64,000 nt of DNA from Tetragenococcus koreensis (GCF_003795145.1 NZ_CP027786.1:744001-808000), one strand, 5' to 3'; shown: positions 1-9,298, counted from the first letter of the stretch. Numbers and translations are program-made. Notes: generated from the sequence alone by a model not told the origin.

Positions 1-329
1 ATAACAAAACGATCAATATTGGCATCTTTTGCTGCTTCTATAGCTTTTACTGCACCATCTAAATCAATAAACATCGTTTTATCTGCTCCAGTGTTGCCTC
101 CAGAGCCAGCTGTGAATACGATAGCATCGGCGTCTTTTGCTGCTTGTGATATATCACCGACAGAGCCTTCTAAATCAGCTAAGACCGCTTGTACCCCTTG
201 TTCTTTGAAGTTTTCTAACTGTTCTTTTTTACGCACCATTGCAATTGGCGTATTATTATCAGATTCTTGTAGTTTTTCAACCACGATTTTACCAATGTTA
301 CCATTTGCTCCAATAACTAATACATTCAT
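1..329 (-). CDS. SDR-like NAD(P)-binding protein (3' end outside window)
   Basis: The leftward frame starts at the ATG at 329 behind an AGAGGAG ribosome site and runs off the left edge, so about 109 N-terminal residues are visible. It opens MNVLVIGANGNIG, a glycine-rich Rossmann nucleotide-binding loop, and then has a DLEG segment and a VFTAGSGG segment. These are typical of atypical short-chain dehydrogenases of the NAD(P)H-binding (NmrA/YwnB-like) group, which act as cytosolic redox or sensor proteins. No catalytic Tyr-Lys pair can be checked because the C-terminal half is missing. The substrate is unknown. Confidence 0.8.
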   Translation of the reverse strand, partial: MNVLVIGANGNIGKIVVEKLQESDNNTPIAMVRKKEQLENFKEQGVQAVLADLEGSVGDISQAAKDADAIVFTAGSGGNTGADKTMFIDLDGAVKAIEAAKDANIDRFV

Positions 330-730
330 TAAAACATCTCCTCTTTAGTTGATAATTCAATCATAACATTGAAATGCTTATTCTTGCTAATTATTGCGTT
401 TGTAGCATGTGTCAGTCAATTTAGAACAATAGGTTCCAACTTCTTACGTCCGAAAAGCCGGGGGTTGTATCTCAAATATAACCCCTGAAAAGACAAAGAT
501 AGAGAAAACATTCGAGAAACAGTACCCATCATTTGGGAAATATTGAAAAAAATAGAAAAATCGTTTACTCTCCCTGATATAAAAAGTTTTTTCACTAAAC
601 CTTTTATAAGAAAAAACCTAAGAAAACAACTGTGTATCACGGTTGGTTTGTTTATTCTATTATTACTAACGCTTGAAAGCCAGCGTCTTATTACATAAAA
701 TGTTAAAGCTATTCTGTTTTTAAAAACCAG
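330..730. other. 401-bp gene-free interval with one short hairpin
   Basis: I see no supported gene here. The only clear structure is a hairpin at 461-485, GGGGTTGTAT paired with ATATAACCCC (one G-U pair) around a CTCAA loop. It has no T-run on either side, so it is a poor intrinsic terminator. A 74-codon leftward open frame (416-640) begins with GTG and has no ribosome site or recognisable homology, so I do not call it. Confidence 0.5.
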
Positions 731-1777
731 TTAAACTTCTTTAACAATAAAGCATGAAGGCCGTTGGTTTAAATATTTATCTTTCCAACTTATTCCAAGT
801 TTCTCCCATTTAGTTGCTTTTTTTTCCAAACGATAAATCCCATAATTATTCATCGCATAAAATACACCTGGACTTGTTGGATCGGCTGCTAGATTATGAA
901 TCGACGAGCTGTTTTCCGGTAACCCAGCTGTTATATCAGCCCATGGATGATTACCTTGTTTGCGATAGATTGCTGAATACTCAGAAAGGCTATGAGCGTG
1001 TGCTGCGTTCTTTGCTGCAGAAATGATACGATCATAAGGATTATTAGGATTAACCACCATATTGTAGGCGTACGGATGGTTTTCTAACCCTGCGCTCATA
1101 TACTGCCAGCTTTGGCCTTCATCATCACTTTCTGCATATGAATGGCCTTTTTTATGCACGCCATCTCCGCAAGCTGCGTAAAGTTTTCCAGGAGATTTCG
1201 GATGCGCAAGTAGCGTATGGATGTCTATAGGACTGTTTTTAGTTCGATCAATCCAAGTTGTTCCATGGTCTTTAGTGCGAATAAAGGCGCCGGCTTCAAT
1301 GGAAATACTTAAGTGCTCTTCATTTAAATAGCTTGGTGTAATCCAGCGCACATAATGCGTATACGGACGTGGCGGAAAGCTCCAATTCCTTTTTGAAGGA
1401 AGCGTCTGAATACCCGTAAATTCATACCAAGTTGCTCCTTTATCATTTGAATAATAAAGCATACTCGGTTCCGTGCCTGCATAAACGATATTATTTTCGC
1501 TTGTCTTTTTAGATGGACTTACAGCAACGGAAGTTACCCTTTCAGAGCGAATTCCTAACTGTTCTTTTTGACCAATTTTTGCCCAGTTATCTCCCCCGTC
1601 TTCACTTTTCCAAAGACCATTATTACTAGTACCACAATAAATAACGCTTTCATTTTGCGGATCAAAAGCTAATCTTGTCGGTTGCAAACCGGTTAAGCGA
1701 GAAAAAGTAGTATATCCATTGGGCGTTTCTTTAGCGATAAGTAACTCCTCATCCATACCTAAAAAAAATTCTTTCAT
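731..1777 (-). CDS. Asp-box (BNR) beta-propeller protein, sialidase/Ycf48-like fold
   Basis: A 348-residue protein with at least four Asp-box motifs (S/T-x-D-x-G-x-x-W): SEDGGDNW at 58-65, SNDKGATW at 110-117, TKDHGTTW at 168-175 and SDDEGQSW at 217-224. Asp-boxes mark the turns of beta-propellers of the sialidase/VPS10/Ycf48 type. There is no signal peptide, membrane segment or LPxTG anchor, so it should be cytosolic. The start is an ATG preceded by TAAGGAGG. The spacing of about 50 residues between boxes fits a propeller of six or seven blades. Classical sialidase catalytic residues (Arg triad, FRIP motif) are not evident, so I do not assign enzymatic activity. It lies alone, divergent from the hydrolase gene at 1960. 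Confidence 0.75.
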   Translation of the reverse strand: MKEFFLGMDEELLIAKETPNGYTTFSRLTGLQPTRLAFDPQNESVIYCGTSNNGLWKSEDGGDNWAKIGQKEQLGIRSERVTSVAVSPSKKTSENNIVYAGTEPSMLYYSNDKGATWYEFTGIQTLPSKRNWSFPPRPYTHYVRWITPSYLNEEHLSISIEAGAFIRTKDHGTTWIDRTKNSPIDIHTLLAHPKSPGKLYAACGDGVHKKGHSYAESDDEGQSWQYMSAGLENHPYAYNMVVNPNNPYDRIISAAKNAAHAHSLSEYSAIYRKQGNHPWADITAGLPENSSSIHNLAADPTSPGVFYAMNNYGIYRLEKKATKWEKLGISWKDKYLNQRPSCFIVKEV

Positions 1778-1959
1778 TGCACTTCGCCTCCTTAGTGTTA
1801 TCCCTTATCTTTTGCATAACTAATATAGCTAACTATCCAACCTTCTTTGTTTCATTATATTATAAATGGTAATGAGAAAGTAGGAATAGGTCCCTCTTGT
1901 TTTTCTTTTTTCCAACAAAACGATATAATAAAATCAAATTAAAAAACAAGGAGGAAGTT

Positions 1960-2448
1960 ATGCTACTTATTATTGATATGCAAAATCAGCTACTTGATTT
2001 ATCGTATGAATCATATAATATAAATATTTATCAACTACTACCCAAAATCGCTCAACGTCTAAAAAAAGCTAGATTGGAAAACGAACCTGTTATTTTTACC
2101 AAAGATATTCCTATCGAATATGCAAATAGTGAACAAGCCAATCATTCTAAGTTTAAATTGCTTCCTGATTTAAAACCACTACCTAATGAATTAGTGATCA
2201 TTAAGCATTCTTATAGCATGTCACCAGAAAATTTATTACAGATAAAAAATAAATATAAACCCCAATCAGAAAAGATCGAACTAGTCGGTGTAGAAACAAA
2301 TTTATGTATTTTAGCAAACACTATTACTTTACAAAGTACATTTCCTACCTCTAAATTTGTCATTGACACTGCTCTAATTTCTGGTCGAGAACACGAGATC
2401 ACAGCATTAAACTTACTGCTTGATTTTAAAGTGAGGATCAAACGATAA
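1960..2448 (+). CDS. Isochorismatase-family cysteine hydrolase
   Basis: A 162-residue protein. I start it at the ATG at 1960, 5 nt after AAGGAGG, and not at an upstream ATG that has no ribosome site. It has the family triad: Asp in LLIIDMQ near residue 6, Lys in IIKHSYS around residue 90, and the nucleophile Cys in VETNLCI around residue 117. The family hydrolyses small amides or esters such as nicotinamide or isochorismate, or acts on carbamates. The length matches the short YecD/YrdC-like members. No partner gene fixes the substrate: its neighbours are a beta-propeller protein on the opposite strand and a GNAT gene that converges on it. Confidence 0.85.
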   Translation: MLLIIDMQNQLLDLSYESYNINIYQLLPKIAQRLKKARLENEPVIFTKDIPIEYANSEQANHSKFKLLPDLKPLPNELVIIKHSYSMSPENLLQIKNKYKPQSEKIELVGVETNLCILANTITLQSTFPTSKFVIDTALISGREHEITALNLLLDFKVRIKR

Positions 2449-2528
2449 AAATTTCTTTGGTAACAATTTGTTTAATAAAAAGTAGCCAAGCAAATTTAGC
2501 TGAGAGAGTATTCATCAAATTATTGCAT

Positions 2529-2975
2529 TTACTTTGCTAGAAATACGGTTTTTTCCAGTAGTTGGAATCCATTTTTCAGATAAAAGCTTTCTGAGGGAAA
2601 TCCTTTATCTGTGTTTAAGATGATAGCGTTCATACCTTTCTTTTTTATATCCGTTTCTATAAGAAATAGAAATTCACTTCCCACACCTCTTCCTTGGAAG
2701 TTTGTCTTCACACAAAATTGATCAATATAGTACTCCATCCCTTTTATCCAAGGTTTCTTTGTTCCTATACTTAAGGCGATAACCGTATTATTTTCCTTTA
2801 AAACATAGCCTACAAAATAATTATTGTTGATATGATTTTCAAAAAAAGTAAATACTTGTTTTCTAGATTCATATACATCGTTCCAAGGTTCTTTTGAAAA
2901 TGTAGCAATAAATAAATCAACGCACTCCTCTATCACATTTTCATCTAGTGGACATAATTTTGTTTCGTTTTCCAT
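2529..2975 (-). CDS. GNAT-family N-acetyltransferase
   Basis: A 148-residue single-domain protein starting at an ATG behind GGGAGGAAAA. The acetyl-CoA pyrophosphate-binding signature is visible as NFQGRGVGSEFL (about residues 94-105, Q/R-x-x-G-x-G/A pattern). It is followed by the NTDKGFPSESFYLKNGF stretch, which is the usual strand, FY and NGF signature of motif B. It probably transfers an acetyl group from acetyl-CoA to an amine on a small molecule or protein. The acceptor cannot be deduced. It is monocistronic and converges on the isochorismatase-like gene. Confidence 0.85.
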   Translation of the reverse strand: MENETKLCPLDENVIEECVDLFIATFSKEPWNDVYESRKQVFTFFENHINNNYFVGYVLKENNTVIALSIGTKKPWIKGMEYYIDQFCVKTNFQGRGVGSEFLFLIETDIKKKGMNAIILNTDKGFPSESFYLKNGFQLLEKTVFLAK

Positions 2976-3050
2976 ATTCTTTTTCCTCCCAAAACGTTTT
3001 GTGCCATTAATTCGACGACATTTTGCGTTTTTCTATCGATGCTTCAGTTT

Positions 3051-3227
3051 TTAATAAAGAATAAACATAAAATTCCACAATATATGAATACAAACCGAAG
3101 GGATAATATTTTTGTTTTTTACAAATATAACACTAAATAAAAAACTTAGTAAGAAAACGTTGATAAAACTGTCTGAAAGAAAAAATTCTACAAAGGTATC
3201 ATTAGTTCCAACTTTTTCAACTACATA
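3051..3227 (-). pseudogene. Relic of a CPBP-family intramembrane protease (C-terminal piece)
   Basis: The leftward frame from 3227 to the TAA at 3051-3053 encodes about 58 residues with no start codon or ribosome site. The segment is hydrophobic and contains IIPSVCIHILWNFMFIL. This matches the third CPBP (Abi) motif, where a conserved His sits a few residues before Asn in the last membrane helix. The glutamate motif EExxxR that should lie upstream is absent, and stop codons interrupt the preceding DNA. I read this as a decayed remnant of a CPBP glutamic protease gene. The remaining bases of the 2976-3308 interval hold nothing I recognise. Confidence 0.4.
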
Positions 3228-3308
3228 TTAGCTTCGTTTTTATTAGGAATAAAGTTCATCAAATATAACTTTTTCATTTCCTTACCTCATTTTAATATGT
3301 TTTAAACA

Positions 3309-3343
3309 TAAAAAAAGACGCTTCTTTTTACAGAAACGTCTCC
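3309..3343 (-). terminator. Intrinsic terminator of rlmD
   Basis: On the minus strand AGACG pairs with CGTCT (with extra TCT/AGA pairing inside) and is followed by seven T residues. It lies 13 nt past the rlmD stop. Confidence 0.75.
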
Positions 3344-3355
3344 TAATTTTGAAAA

Positions 3356-4723
3356 CTAATGTTTTTGTAGAACCATTACCGTCTCTACATGATGGGTTTG
3401 TGGGAATAAATCAACAGGTTGAATGCTGTCGGTAAAGTACCCACTTTCTGCGAATACTTTTAAATCTCTTGCCATTGTTGCTGGATTGCAAGAAATATAG
3501 ACAATCTTTTCTGGGTTCATCTCACAGGCAGTTTCAATAAATGACTGATCTAACCCTTTACGTGGTGGATCGACAAAAATCACGTTCGGTTGAATTCCCT
3601 CTTTTTGCCATTGAGGCATAATAGTTTCGGCTTTACCAGCTATATATTCTGCATTATTTATATCGTTAAGTTTCGCATTTTCTTGGGCGTCTACAACTGC
3701 TTGTTTGATTGTTTCCATACCGTAGACATGAGCAACTTGATCAGCTAACGATAAACCAATCGTTCCAATTCCAGAATAAGCATCAACGACAACGTCTGAT
3801 TTTTTTAAATCAGCTAAATCAAATGCTTTTTGGTATAAAACTTCAGCTTGTTGTGTGTTTACTTGGTAAAATGATTTAGCAGAAATACGGAACGTTTTCC
3901 CAAGCAATTGATCATAGATGAAATTACGTCCTAACAAAACTTTTTCTTCCGCACCTAAAATTACATTGGTTTGTTTTGGATTAATATTTTGAATAATAGA
4001 AACGACTTCTGGCAGCTTCTCTTGGATTTTTTGCGCAATTTTTTCTCCTTGGAAGAAGTGTTCTTTGCGCGTCACTAGTACCACCATCATTTCATGAGTT
4101 TGATACCCACGACGAATAACAATATGACGCAAAAAGCCGCTATTATTTTTTTCATTATAAACTTTTACTTCAAATTGCTGCAAAATTTCACGAATGACCA
4201 CAATAGCTGCATCAATCGCTGGATCTTGAATATAAAAATGGTCAAGTGGTACTAGTTCATGACTATTTTTCCGATAAAAACCTGTCTGCAACACGCCATC
4301 GATTTTACGTACCGGGATTTGTGCTTTATTGCGATAACCAAAAGGCTGCTCCATGCCTATTGTATCTTTGACCTGAATGTCAGGCATTTTGGCCGTTTTT
4401 ACAATGACATTTTTCACTTGTTCTTGCTTGAACTCTAATTGTTGTTTATATTGCAAATGGCTAAGTGGCGCAACGCCTGTACGAAGTAAGTCTTCATTTT
4501 CGACTGCTTGTCGATAAGGGCTCTCTTGAATAAGGGTGAGAACTTTACCAAAGCCAAACTTCTTACCAACTTTGAGAACTCTTATGCGAACTTTTTCTTG
4601 AGGCAAGGCATTTTCAATAAAAATCGGATACCCCTCTATTTTAGCAATACCCATACCTAGATGAGTTAAATCTACGATTGTTACTTCTAATTCTTGATTT
4701 TTTTCAATTGGAAAATCTTCCAT
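3356..4723 (-). CDS. rlmD: 23S rRNA (uracil-5-)-methyltransferase RlmD/RlmCD (RumA family)
   Basis: A 455-residue SAM-dependent methyltransferase for C5 of uridine in 23S rRNA. An N-terminal TRAM domain (about residues 8-65) is followed by the Rossmann methyltransferase domain. The FVDPPRKGLD motif and the nucleophile Cys412 in YISCNPATMARD are intact. The iron-sulfur cysteine cluster usual before the central domain (C-x5-C-G-x-C) is replaced here by RTGVAPLSHLQY, so this is a clusterless type. It is the last gene of the pcrA-ligA-gatCAB-dgkB-rlmD block, the same order as in Bacillus, and is separated from dgkB by a 218-nt structured interval. In Gram-positives a single enzyme often methylates two sites (RlmCD). 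Confidence 0.93.
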   Translation of the reverse strand: MEDFPIEKNQELEVTIVDLTHLGMGIAKIEGYPIFIENALPQEKVRIRVLKVGKKFGFGKVLTLIQESPYRQAVENEDLLRTGVAPLSHLQYKQQLEFKQEQVKNVIVKTAKMPDIQVKDTIGMEQPFGYRNKAQIPVRKIDGVLQTGFYRKNSHELVPLDHFYIQDPAIDAAIVVIREILQQFEVKVYNEKNNSGFLRHIVIRRGYQTHEMMVVLVTRKEHFFQGEKIAQKIQEKLPEVVSIIQNINPKQTNVILGAEEKVLLGRNFIYDQLLGKTFRISAKSFYQVNTQQAEVLYQKAFDLADLKKSDVVVDAYSGIGTIGLSLADQVAHVYGMETIKQAVVDAQENAKLNDINNAEYIAGKAETIMPQWQKEGIQPNVIFVDPPRKGLDQSFIETACEMNPEKIVYISCNPATMARDLKVFAESGYFTDSIQPVDLFPQTHHVETVMVLQKH

Positions 4724-4767
4724 TCATTTTCTCCTTCATACTTAAAGTTGCCAGTGAAACAAGACAA

Positions 4768-4928
4768 GAGAGACTGAGATATAAGCCTCCAACAGTGATC
4801 ACTTCCCAAATAGTGGGAACCTTGCTCTTTTAATCCTATAGGTTCTCGTCGCAAAGAACTCCCTAAAGATTAGAGCACCCAATTTTTTCGTGAATCATTG
4901 CTAGAAATAACTTATTTCCCAGTCTCTC
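4768..4928 (-). repeat. Structured imperfect-palindrome element A (small repeat / RNA-like)
   Basis: A 161-bp element between dgkB and rlmD. Its ends are inverted repeats: GAGAGACTGAGATATAAG (4768-4785) against the complement of 4911-4928, 16 of 18 paired. Nested inside on the minus strand are a CAA/TGA/TCAC stem paired with GTGA/TCA/TTG, a hairpin TTCCCA-ctat-TTGGGAA, and an apical hairpin closed by GCTCTAATC and GATTaaaAGAGC. The apical hairpin carries the core TTTGCGACGAGAACC (reads leftward from 4855). The same core and a similar closing stem recur at 32408-32555. It resembles the small structured repeats of Enterococcus (EFAR-like), or a stable RNA with a closing stem, bubble and apical stem. 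The transcribed strand is not certain, and no promoter stands out. Confidence 0.6.
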
Positions 4929-4941
4929 AAAAGAACAAGAC

Positions 4942-5961
4942 TCAATCTTTTTTGTCTTCATCAATTTCTTCATCATTTAAGCGTTCTACTTCTTTGATGA
5001 ATCCTTCGCTGATTTTTTCTAGTTCTTCTTCAGTTGATACAGCACTATCAGGTATTTCATCCACATCGGCAAATATTTCAATATGTTGGTGTAGATTTTC
5101 AAACGTCATAGGTGCATCGCCGCCATATTCACCATCTAAATTAATCATTAACCGTTTTTGCGATTGCGGAACAGCAACTTCTAATTTTGTGGTTTTAGTG
5201 TAAATAATCCGTGGATCTTTTACATGTTTACCGTTTCTAAGCATAATTGCTACAAGATGTAAAATCTCGAAAATATTGGCAGTTTTTACGATAATCAAAG
5301 AAAATTTACCATCATCAAGTTTTGCGTCAGGGACAATTTGTTCAAATCCACCAACTGAATTGGTCAGCCCTAAAAAGAACATCGATGCCTTGCCATCATA
5401 TTCGCCTTCATCAAATTTAAGATGCATTTTGATAGGCCTAATTTGTGGCAACAATTCTGCACCTTTAGCTAAATAAGCCAGATAACCAAACACTCGCTTC
5501 AAATCTGAAGGAACTTCGTAAGTTAGTTCGGTTAAATGTCCACCTGCTGCGATGTTAATAAAATAGTTTTCGGGCGTTTTTCCGATATCCATTTTGATTG
5601 TTTGATTTTTTAAAATTACTTCAGCTGCAGCTTTTACGCTATCGCGTGGAATTTTCAACGCTCTGGCATAATCGTTGGTAGTTCCCCCTGGAATAATCGC
5701 CATTTTAGGACGATTAATTAAAGGAGCTATTCCATTAACTACCTCATTGATAGTTCCATCACCACCAGCTGCCACAATTAAATCAAAACCAGCTTGGCCT
5801 GCTCGTCTAGCTTCATTTTTGGCAGAATAAGGGATCGAAGTAGTTGCAAACGCACTTGCTTCATATCCTGCCTTTTCTAGAACAGCTAGGATATCTGCTA
5901 AGTTTCTTTTTATTAATTCTTTTCCTGAAGTTGGATTATAAATTACCCGCGCTCTTTCCAT
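4942..5961 (-). CDS. dgkB: Diacylglycerol kinase DgkB (lipid kinase)
   Basis: A 339-residue soluble lipid kinase of the DagK_cat/YegS family. The nucleotide-binding signature GGDGTINEVVNG is at 66-77, and PGGTTNDYARAL follows near residue 113. By homology to Bacillus DgkB it phosphorylates diacylglycerol released during lipoteichoic acid synthesis and returns it to phospholipid synthesis. The acidic C-terminal tail of about 45 residues (many E/D) is an extension beyond the catalytic fold. It starts 9 nt after the gatB stop with GAGGT as ribosome site, so it is co-transcribed with gatCAB, as in Bacillus. Confidence 0.92.
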   Translation of the reverse strand: MERARVIYNPTSGKELIKRNLADILAVLEKAGYEASAFATTSIPYSAKNEARRAGQAGFDLIVAAGGDGTINEVVNGIAPLINRPKMAIIPGGTTNDYARALKIPRDSVKAAAEVILKNQTIKMDIGKTPENYFINIAAGGHLTELTYEVPSDLKRVFGYLAYLAKGAELLPQIRPIKMHLKFDEGEYDGKASMFFLGLTNSVGGFEQIVPDAKLDDGKFSLIIVKTANIFEILHLVAIMLRNGKHVKDPRIIYTKTTKLEVAVPQSQKRLMINLDGEYGGDAPMTFENLHQHIEIFADVDEIPDSAVSTEEELEKISEGFIKEVERLNDEEIDEDKKD

Positions 5962-5970
5962 GATTACCTC

Positions 5971-7401
5971 TTATCGTTTCTCTAATTCTTCTTTTAACAA
6001 TTTGTTTACAACGCCTGGATTAGCCTTTCCTTTGGTTGCTTTCATTATTTGACCAACTAGAAATCCTATCGCTTTATCTTTTCCGTTTTTAAAGTCATCA
6101 ATCGATTGTTGATTATTGTCCAAAACGTCATTAATAATTGGCAATAGCTGTGCTGGATCTGATAATTGGATCCATCCATTGGCTTCTACAATTTCTTTTG
6201 CATGGCCGCCTTTTTCGATTAGTTCTTGAAAGACTTTTTTAGCGATTTTTGAACTAATTGTACCGTCACTAACTAATTGTATCATGCCTGCTAAATTACT
6301 TGGTGTCAACTGGGTATCGGCTAGCTCTAATTTTTCGCTGTTTAAGTAGGCTGAGACATCACCCATCAGCCAATTTGAGACTTGTTTAGCATCAACACCT
6401 TGTTGCAAGGTTTCTTCAAAGAAATCAGACATCTCTTTTGATAAGGTTAATACCATCGCATCGTATTCTGGTAATTCAAATTCGTTAATATAACGTTCAC
6501 GACGCTCTTTGGGCATTTCTGGCAATCTTTCTTTTACTTTATTGATCCACGCATCATCAATTTCAAAACGCGGAATATCTGGCTCAGGGAAATAACGGTA
6601 GTCAGAAGAACCTTCTTTTACACGCATCAATACAGTTTTTCCTGATGCTTCATCAAAACGACGCGTTTCTTGTTGTAATGAACCGCCGGATAATAAAAGT
6701 TTTGCTTGGCGTTTTTCTTCAAAAGCCAAACCCTTTCTGACAAAGTTAAGCGAGTTTAGATTCTTCAATTCTGTTTTGATCCCAAACTCTTCTTGACCTA
6801 ATGGTCGTAATGAAATATTGGCATCACAACGCATTGAACCTTCTTCCATTTTTACATCAGAAACCCCTGTAAATTGAATAATTGAACGCAAAGCATCCAA
6901 ATAAGCATATGCTTCTTCTGGTGAACGCATGTCTGCTTCTGAAACTATTTCAATTAACGGTGTTCCTTGCCGATTCAAATCAACGTAAGAATATCCTCCG
7001 ATACCGTGCATATTTTTCCCAGCATCTTCTTCCAGATGGACACGTTCAATACGGATTTTTTTCTTTTGGCCTTCTACTTCAATTTCAATCCAACCATCAT
7101 GTCCGATGGGTTCGTCAAGTTGGGAAATTTGATAAGCTTTTGGATTATCTGGATAGAAGTAGTTTTTGCGATCAAAATGAGTTTCTTGTGAAATATCACA
7201 GTTCAGTGCTAAAGCAGCTTCCATTCCGTATTCCAAGGCGGATTTATTCATAACAGGTAAAACGCCAGGATAGCCCCAATCGATAACATTCGTATTACTG
7301 TTAGGTTCTGCCCCAAAATGAGCAGGAGCGGGAGAAAAAATCTTCGTATTGGTTTTTAATTCTACATGGACTTCAAGTCCAATCACAGTTTCGAAGTTCA
7401 T
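5971..7401 (-). CDS. gatB: Aspartyl/glutamyl-tRNA(Asn/Gln) amidotransferase subunit B
   Basis: A 476-residue GatB, the kinase and tRNA-binding subunit of the GatCAB complex. It phosphorylates Glu on misacylated Glu-tRNA(Gln) (or Asp-tRNA(Asn)) and uses ammonia from GatA to make the amide. The N-terminal cradle signature is visible ([19 protein letters not shown]), along with the metal/ATP region and EMKNPRK-like segments. A C-terminal YqeY-like helical tail (about 330-476) binds tRNA. The ATG overlaps the gatA stop by 4 nt (ATGA), which implies translational coupling. The length is normal for the family. Confidence 0.97.
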   Translation of the reverse strand: MNFETVIGLEVHVELKTNTKIFSPAPAHFGAEPNSNTNVIDWGYPGVLPVMNKSALEYGMEAALALNCDISQETHFDRKNYFYPDNPKAYQISQLDEPIGHDGWIEIEVEGQKKKIRIERVHLEEDAGKNMHGIGGYSYVDLNRQGTPLIEIVSEADMRSPEEAYAYLDALRSIIQFTGVSDVKMEEGSMRCDANISLRPLGQEEFGIKTELKNLNSLNFVRKGLAFEEKRQAKLLLSGGSLQQETRRFDEASGKTVLMRVKEGSSDYRYFPEPDIPRFEIDDAWINKVKERLPEMPKERRERYINEFELPEYDAMVLTLSKEMSDFFEETLQQGVDAKQVSNWLMGDVSAYLNSEKLELADTQLTPSNLAGMIQLVSDGTISSKIAKKVFQELIEKGGHAKEIVEANGWIQLSDPAQLLPIINDVLDNNQQSIDDFKNGKDKAIGFLVGQIMKATKGKANPGVVNKLLKEELEKR

Positions 7402-8870
7402 TTATTTGCTCCTTTCAATATTTCAGGTTTCTTAGCATGAAAATCAGTTACTTGTTCAAAAGAATACGCTGCTTTATACATTGTATCTTCGGCGAAATGA
7501 TTACCAATTAATTGCAGACCTACCGGTAAATCATTGGAAAAACCACAAGGAATGGACATGCCGGGAAGACCAGCTAAATTCACTGGGATGGTTAGAATAT
7601 CACTGGTATACATAGTCACTGGATCATCAATTTTTTCACCTATACCATATGCAACAGTAGGTGTTGTTGGACCGATAATCAAATCATAGTCAGCAAATAC
7701 TTTTTTAAAGTCTTCTCTGATTAATGTACGAACTTGTGCCGCTTTTTTGAAATACGCATCAAAATAACCCGCACTCAAGGAAAATGTCCCTAACATAATC
7801 CGGCGTTTGACTTCATCGCCAAAGCCTTCACTACGTGTGTTAACATACACATCTTCCAAAGTTGCTGCGTTTTCACTACGATAGCCGTAACGAATACCGT
7901 CAAACCGTTGTAGATTAGAACTTGCTTCTGAAGAGGCAATGATGTAATAAACAGCCACGCCATGTTTTGAATGAGGTAGACTAACCTCTTCTACTGTAGC
8001 ACCTAGCGACCGAAAAGTATCAGCTGCTTTTAAAACAGCGTCTTTAACCTCAGCATTCACGCCTTTATCCAAATATTCTTTTGGTAAAGCAATTTTCATC
8101 CCTTTAATATCGTCACCTAAATTGGCAGTAAAATCTGGCACACTGCTGCCAGAAGAAGTACTATCTTTTGGATCAAAGCCACTAATTGCGTTTAATGCTA
8201 GCGCATTGTCCTTAACACTACGCGTAAGTGGACCAATTTGGTCTAAAGAAGAACCAAAAGCGATTAATCCAAAACGAGACACGCGACCATAAGTTGGTTT
8301 CATGCCGACAATACCATTAAAAGCTGCTGGTTGGCGGATGGAGCCACCGGTATCACTACCTAAGGAAAGTGGGATTTGGCCGCTAGCTACTGCTGCTGCT
8401 GAACCGCCTGAAGAACCGCCTGGAACTTTCGTTTGATCCCAAGCGTTTTTTGTTTCTTTAAAATAAGAATTTTCCGTGCTACCACCCATAGCAAACTCGT
8501 CCATATTTAATTTACCAACAGCAATCATATCAGATTGATAAACTTTTTCCATTACTGTGGCGTCATAGATCGGTTCAAAGTTATATAACATTTTTGAGGC
8601 AGCTGTTGTCAAAAGATCTTTAGTGACAATATTATCTTTGATTCCAATAGGAATACCTGCTAAAATATTTTCTTCGGTAATTCCTTTTTCATCAATCGCT
8701 TTAGCCATTGCTAAAGCTTTCTCTTCATTTAAGGTAATGAATGAGTCAATCGCTGATTCTGTTTCATTGATCCGATCAAAAGTTTCTTGAATTAATTCAA
8801 CGGCTGTAATTTCTTTTGAAACAAGTAAATCATGTAATTCTTCCAAACTTTTATCATAGAAATTTGCCAT
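7398..8870 (-). CDS. gatA: Aspartyl/glutamyl-tRNA amidotransferase subunit A
   Basis: A 490-residue amidase-signature protein, the glutaminase subunit of GatCAB. The Ser-cisSer-Lys triad is intact: Lys78 in PIGIKDNI, Ser153 in the [10 protein letters not shown] loop, and nucleophile Ser177 in [10 protein letters not shown]. It releases ammonia from Gln, which is channelled to GatB. The start codon overlaps the gatC stop by one base (TAATG) and its stop overlaps gatB, so the three subunits are translationally coupled for equal stoichiometry. Confidence 0.97.
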   Translation of the reverse strand: MANFYDKSLEELHDLLVSKEITAVELIQETFDRINETESAIDSFITLNEEKALAMAKAIDEKGITEENILAGIPIGIKDNIVTKDLLTTAASKMLYNFEPIYDATVMEKVYQSDMIAVGKLNMDEFAMGGSTENSYFKETKNAWDQTKVPGGSSGGSAAAVASGQIPLSLGSDTGGSIRQPAAFNGIVGMKPTYGRVSRFGLIAFGSSLDQIGPLTRSVKDNALALNAISGFDPKDSTSSGSSVPDFTANLGDDIKGMKIALPKEYLDKGVNAEVKDAVLKAADTFRSLGATVEEVSLPHSKHGVAVYYIIASSEASSNLQRFDGIRYGYRSENAATLEDVYVNTRSEGFGDEVKRRIMLGTFSLSAGYFDAYFKKAAQVRTLIREDFKKVFADYDLIIGPTTPTVAYGIGEKIDDPVTMYTSDILTIPVNLAGLPGMSIPCGFSNDLPVGLQLIGNHFAEDTMYKAAYSFEQVTDFHAKKPEILKGANK

Positions 8871-9175
8871 TATGCGCCACCTTCCTTGTCATCAATAATA
8901 GCTGGCACTTTGATAAAGCCGTTTTCTGATTCCGGCGCATTTTTCATTAAAGCATCTCGGCTAGTACCCTTTACCGCTTTGTCTTCTCTTATCACATTGA
9001 TTTCATCAGTGATATTGGATGTAAGTGCAACGTCTGTTGTGTCCACTTCTTCTAGTGTTTCAAACATATCAATAATTTCACCTAATTGTTCGGTAAATTG
9101 ATGTAACTCATCTTCTGAAAAAGATAGTTTTGCTAATTTGGCTACATGGTCTACTTGTTCTTCACGAATCGCCAT
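8870..9175 (-). CDS. gatC: Aspartyl/glutamyl-tRNA amidotransferase subunit C
   Basis: A 101-residue GatC, the small belt-like subunit that stabilises GatA-GatB. It begins [20 protein letters not shown], matching the family opening helix, and has the usual LDTTD-like segment ([13 protein letters not shown]). It is first in the gatCAB cluster behind GAGGGGG. The 123-nt gap to ligA is AT-rich and could hold a promoter, but I cannot fix one. Confidence 0.95.
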   Translation of the reverse strand: MAIREEQVDHVAKLAKLSFSEDELHQFTEQLGEIIDMFETLEEVDTTDVALTSNITDEINVIREDKAVKGTSRDALMKNAPESENGFIKVPAIIDDKEGGA

Positions 9176-9298
9176 AATATCCCCCTCAATTATTCTTAAT
9201 TATTTATTTACAGGTTGTTTTCACTGTATTATATCACTTTATTGAAAATCATTGAATAATTATCATGAAAGTTTTAGATTTGTTATTTATTTTTTTAC

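Noticed and set aside
19-348. Rightward open frame of 109 codons
   Set aside because: It is the antisense of the SDR gene, which has a proper Rossmann motif, a start and a ribosome site on the other strand.
416-640. Leftward 74-codon open frame
   Set aside because: GTG start, no ribosome site, no recognised motif, and it overlaps a hairpin in otherwise empty DNA.
4730-4930. T-box or amino-acid riboswitch upstream of rlmD
   Set aside because: The T-box motif GGGTGG-x-ACCGCG is absent, and the downstream gene is not an amino-acid or aminoacylation gene.
4898-5203. Rightward open frame opposite dgkB
   Set aside because: It overlaps the well-supported dgkB gene and has Ser-rich composition typical of antisense frames.
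6882-7253. Rightward 123-codon open frame
   Set aside because: Lies wholly inside gatB on the opposite strand and has no ribosome site or family match.
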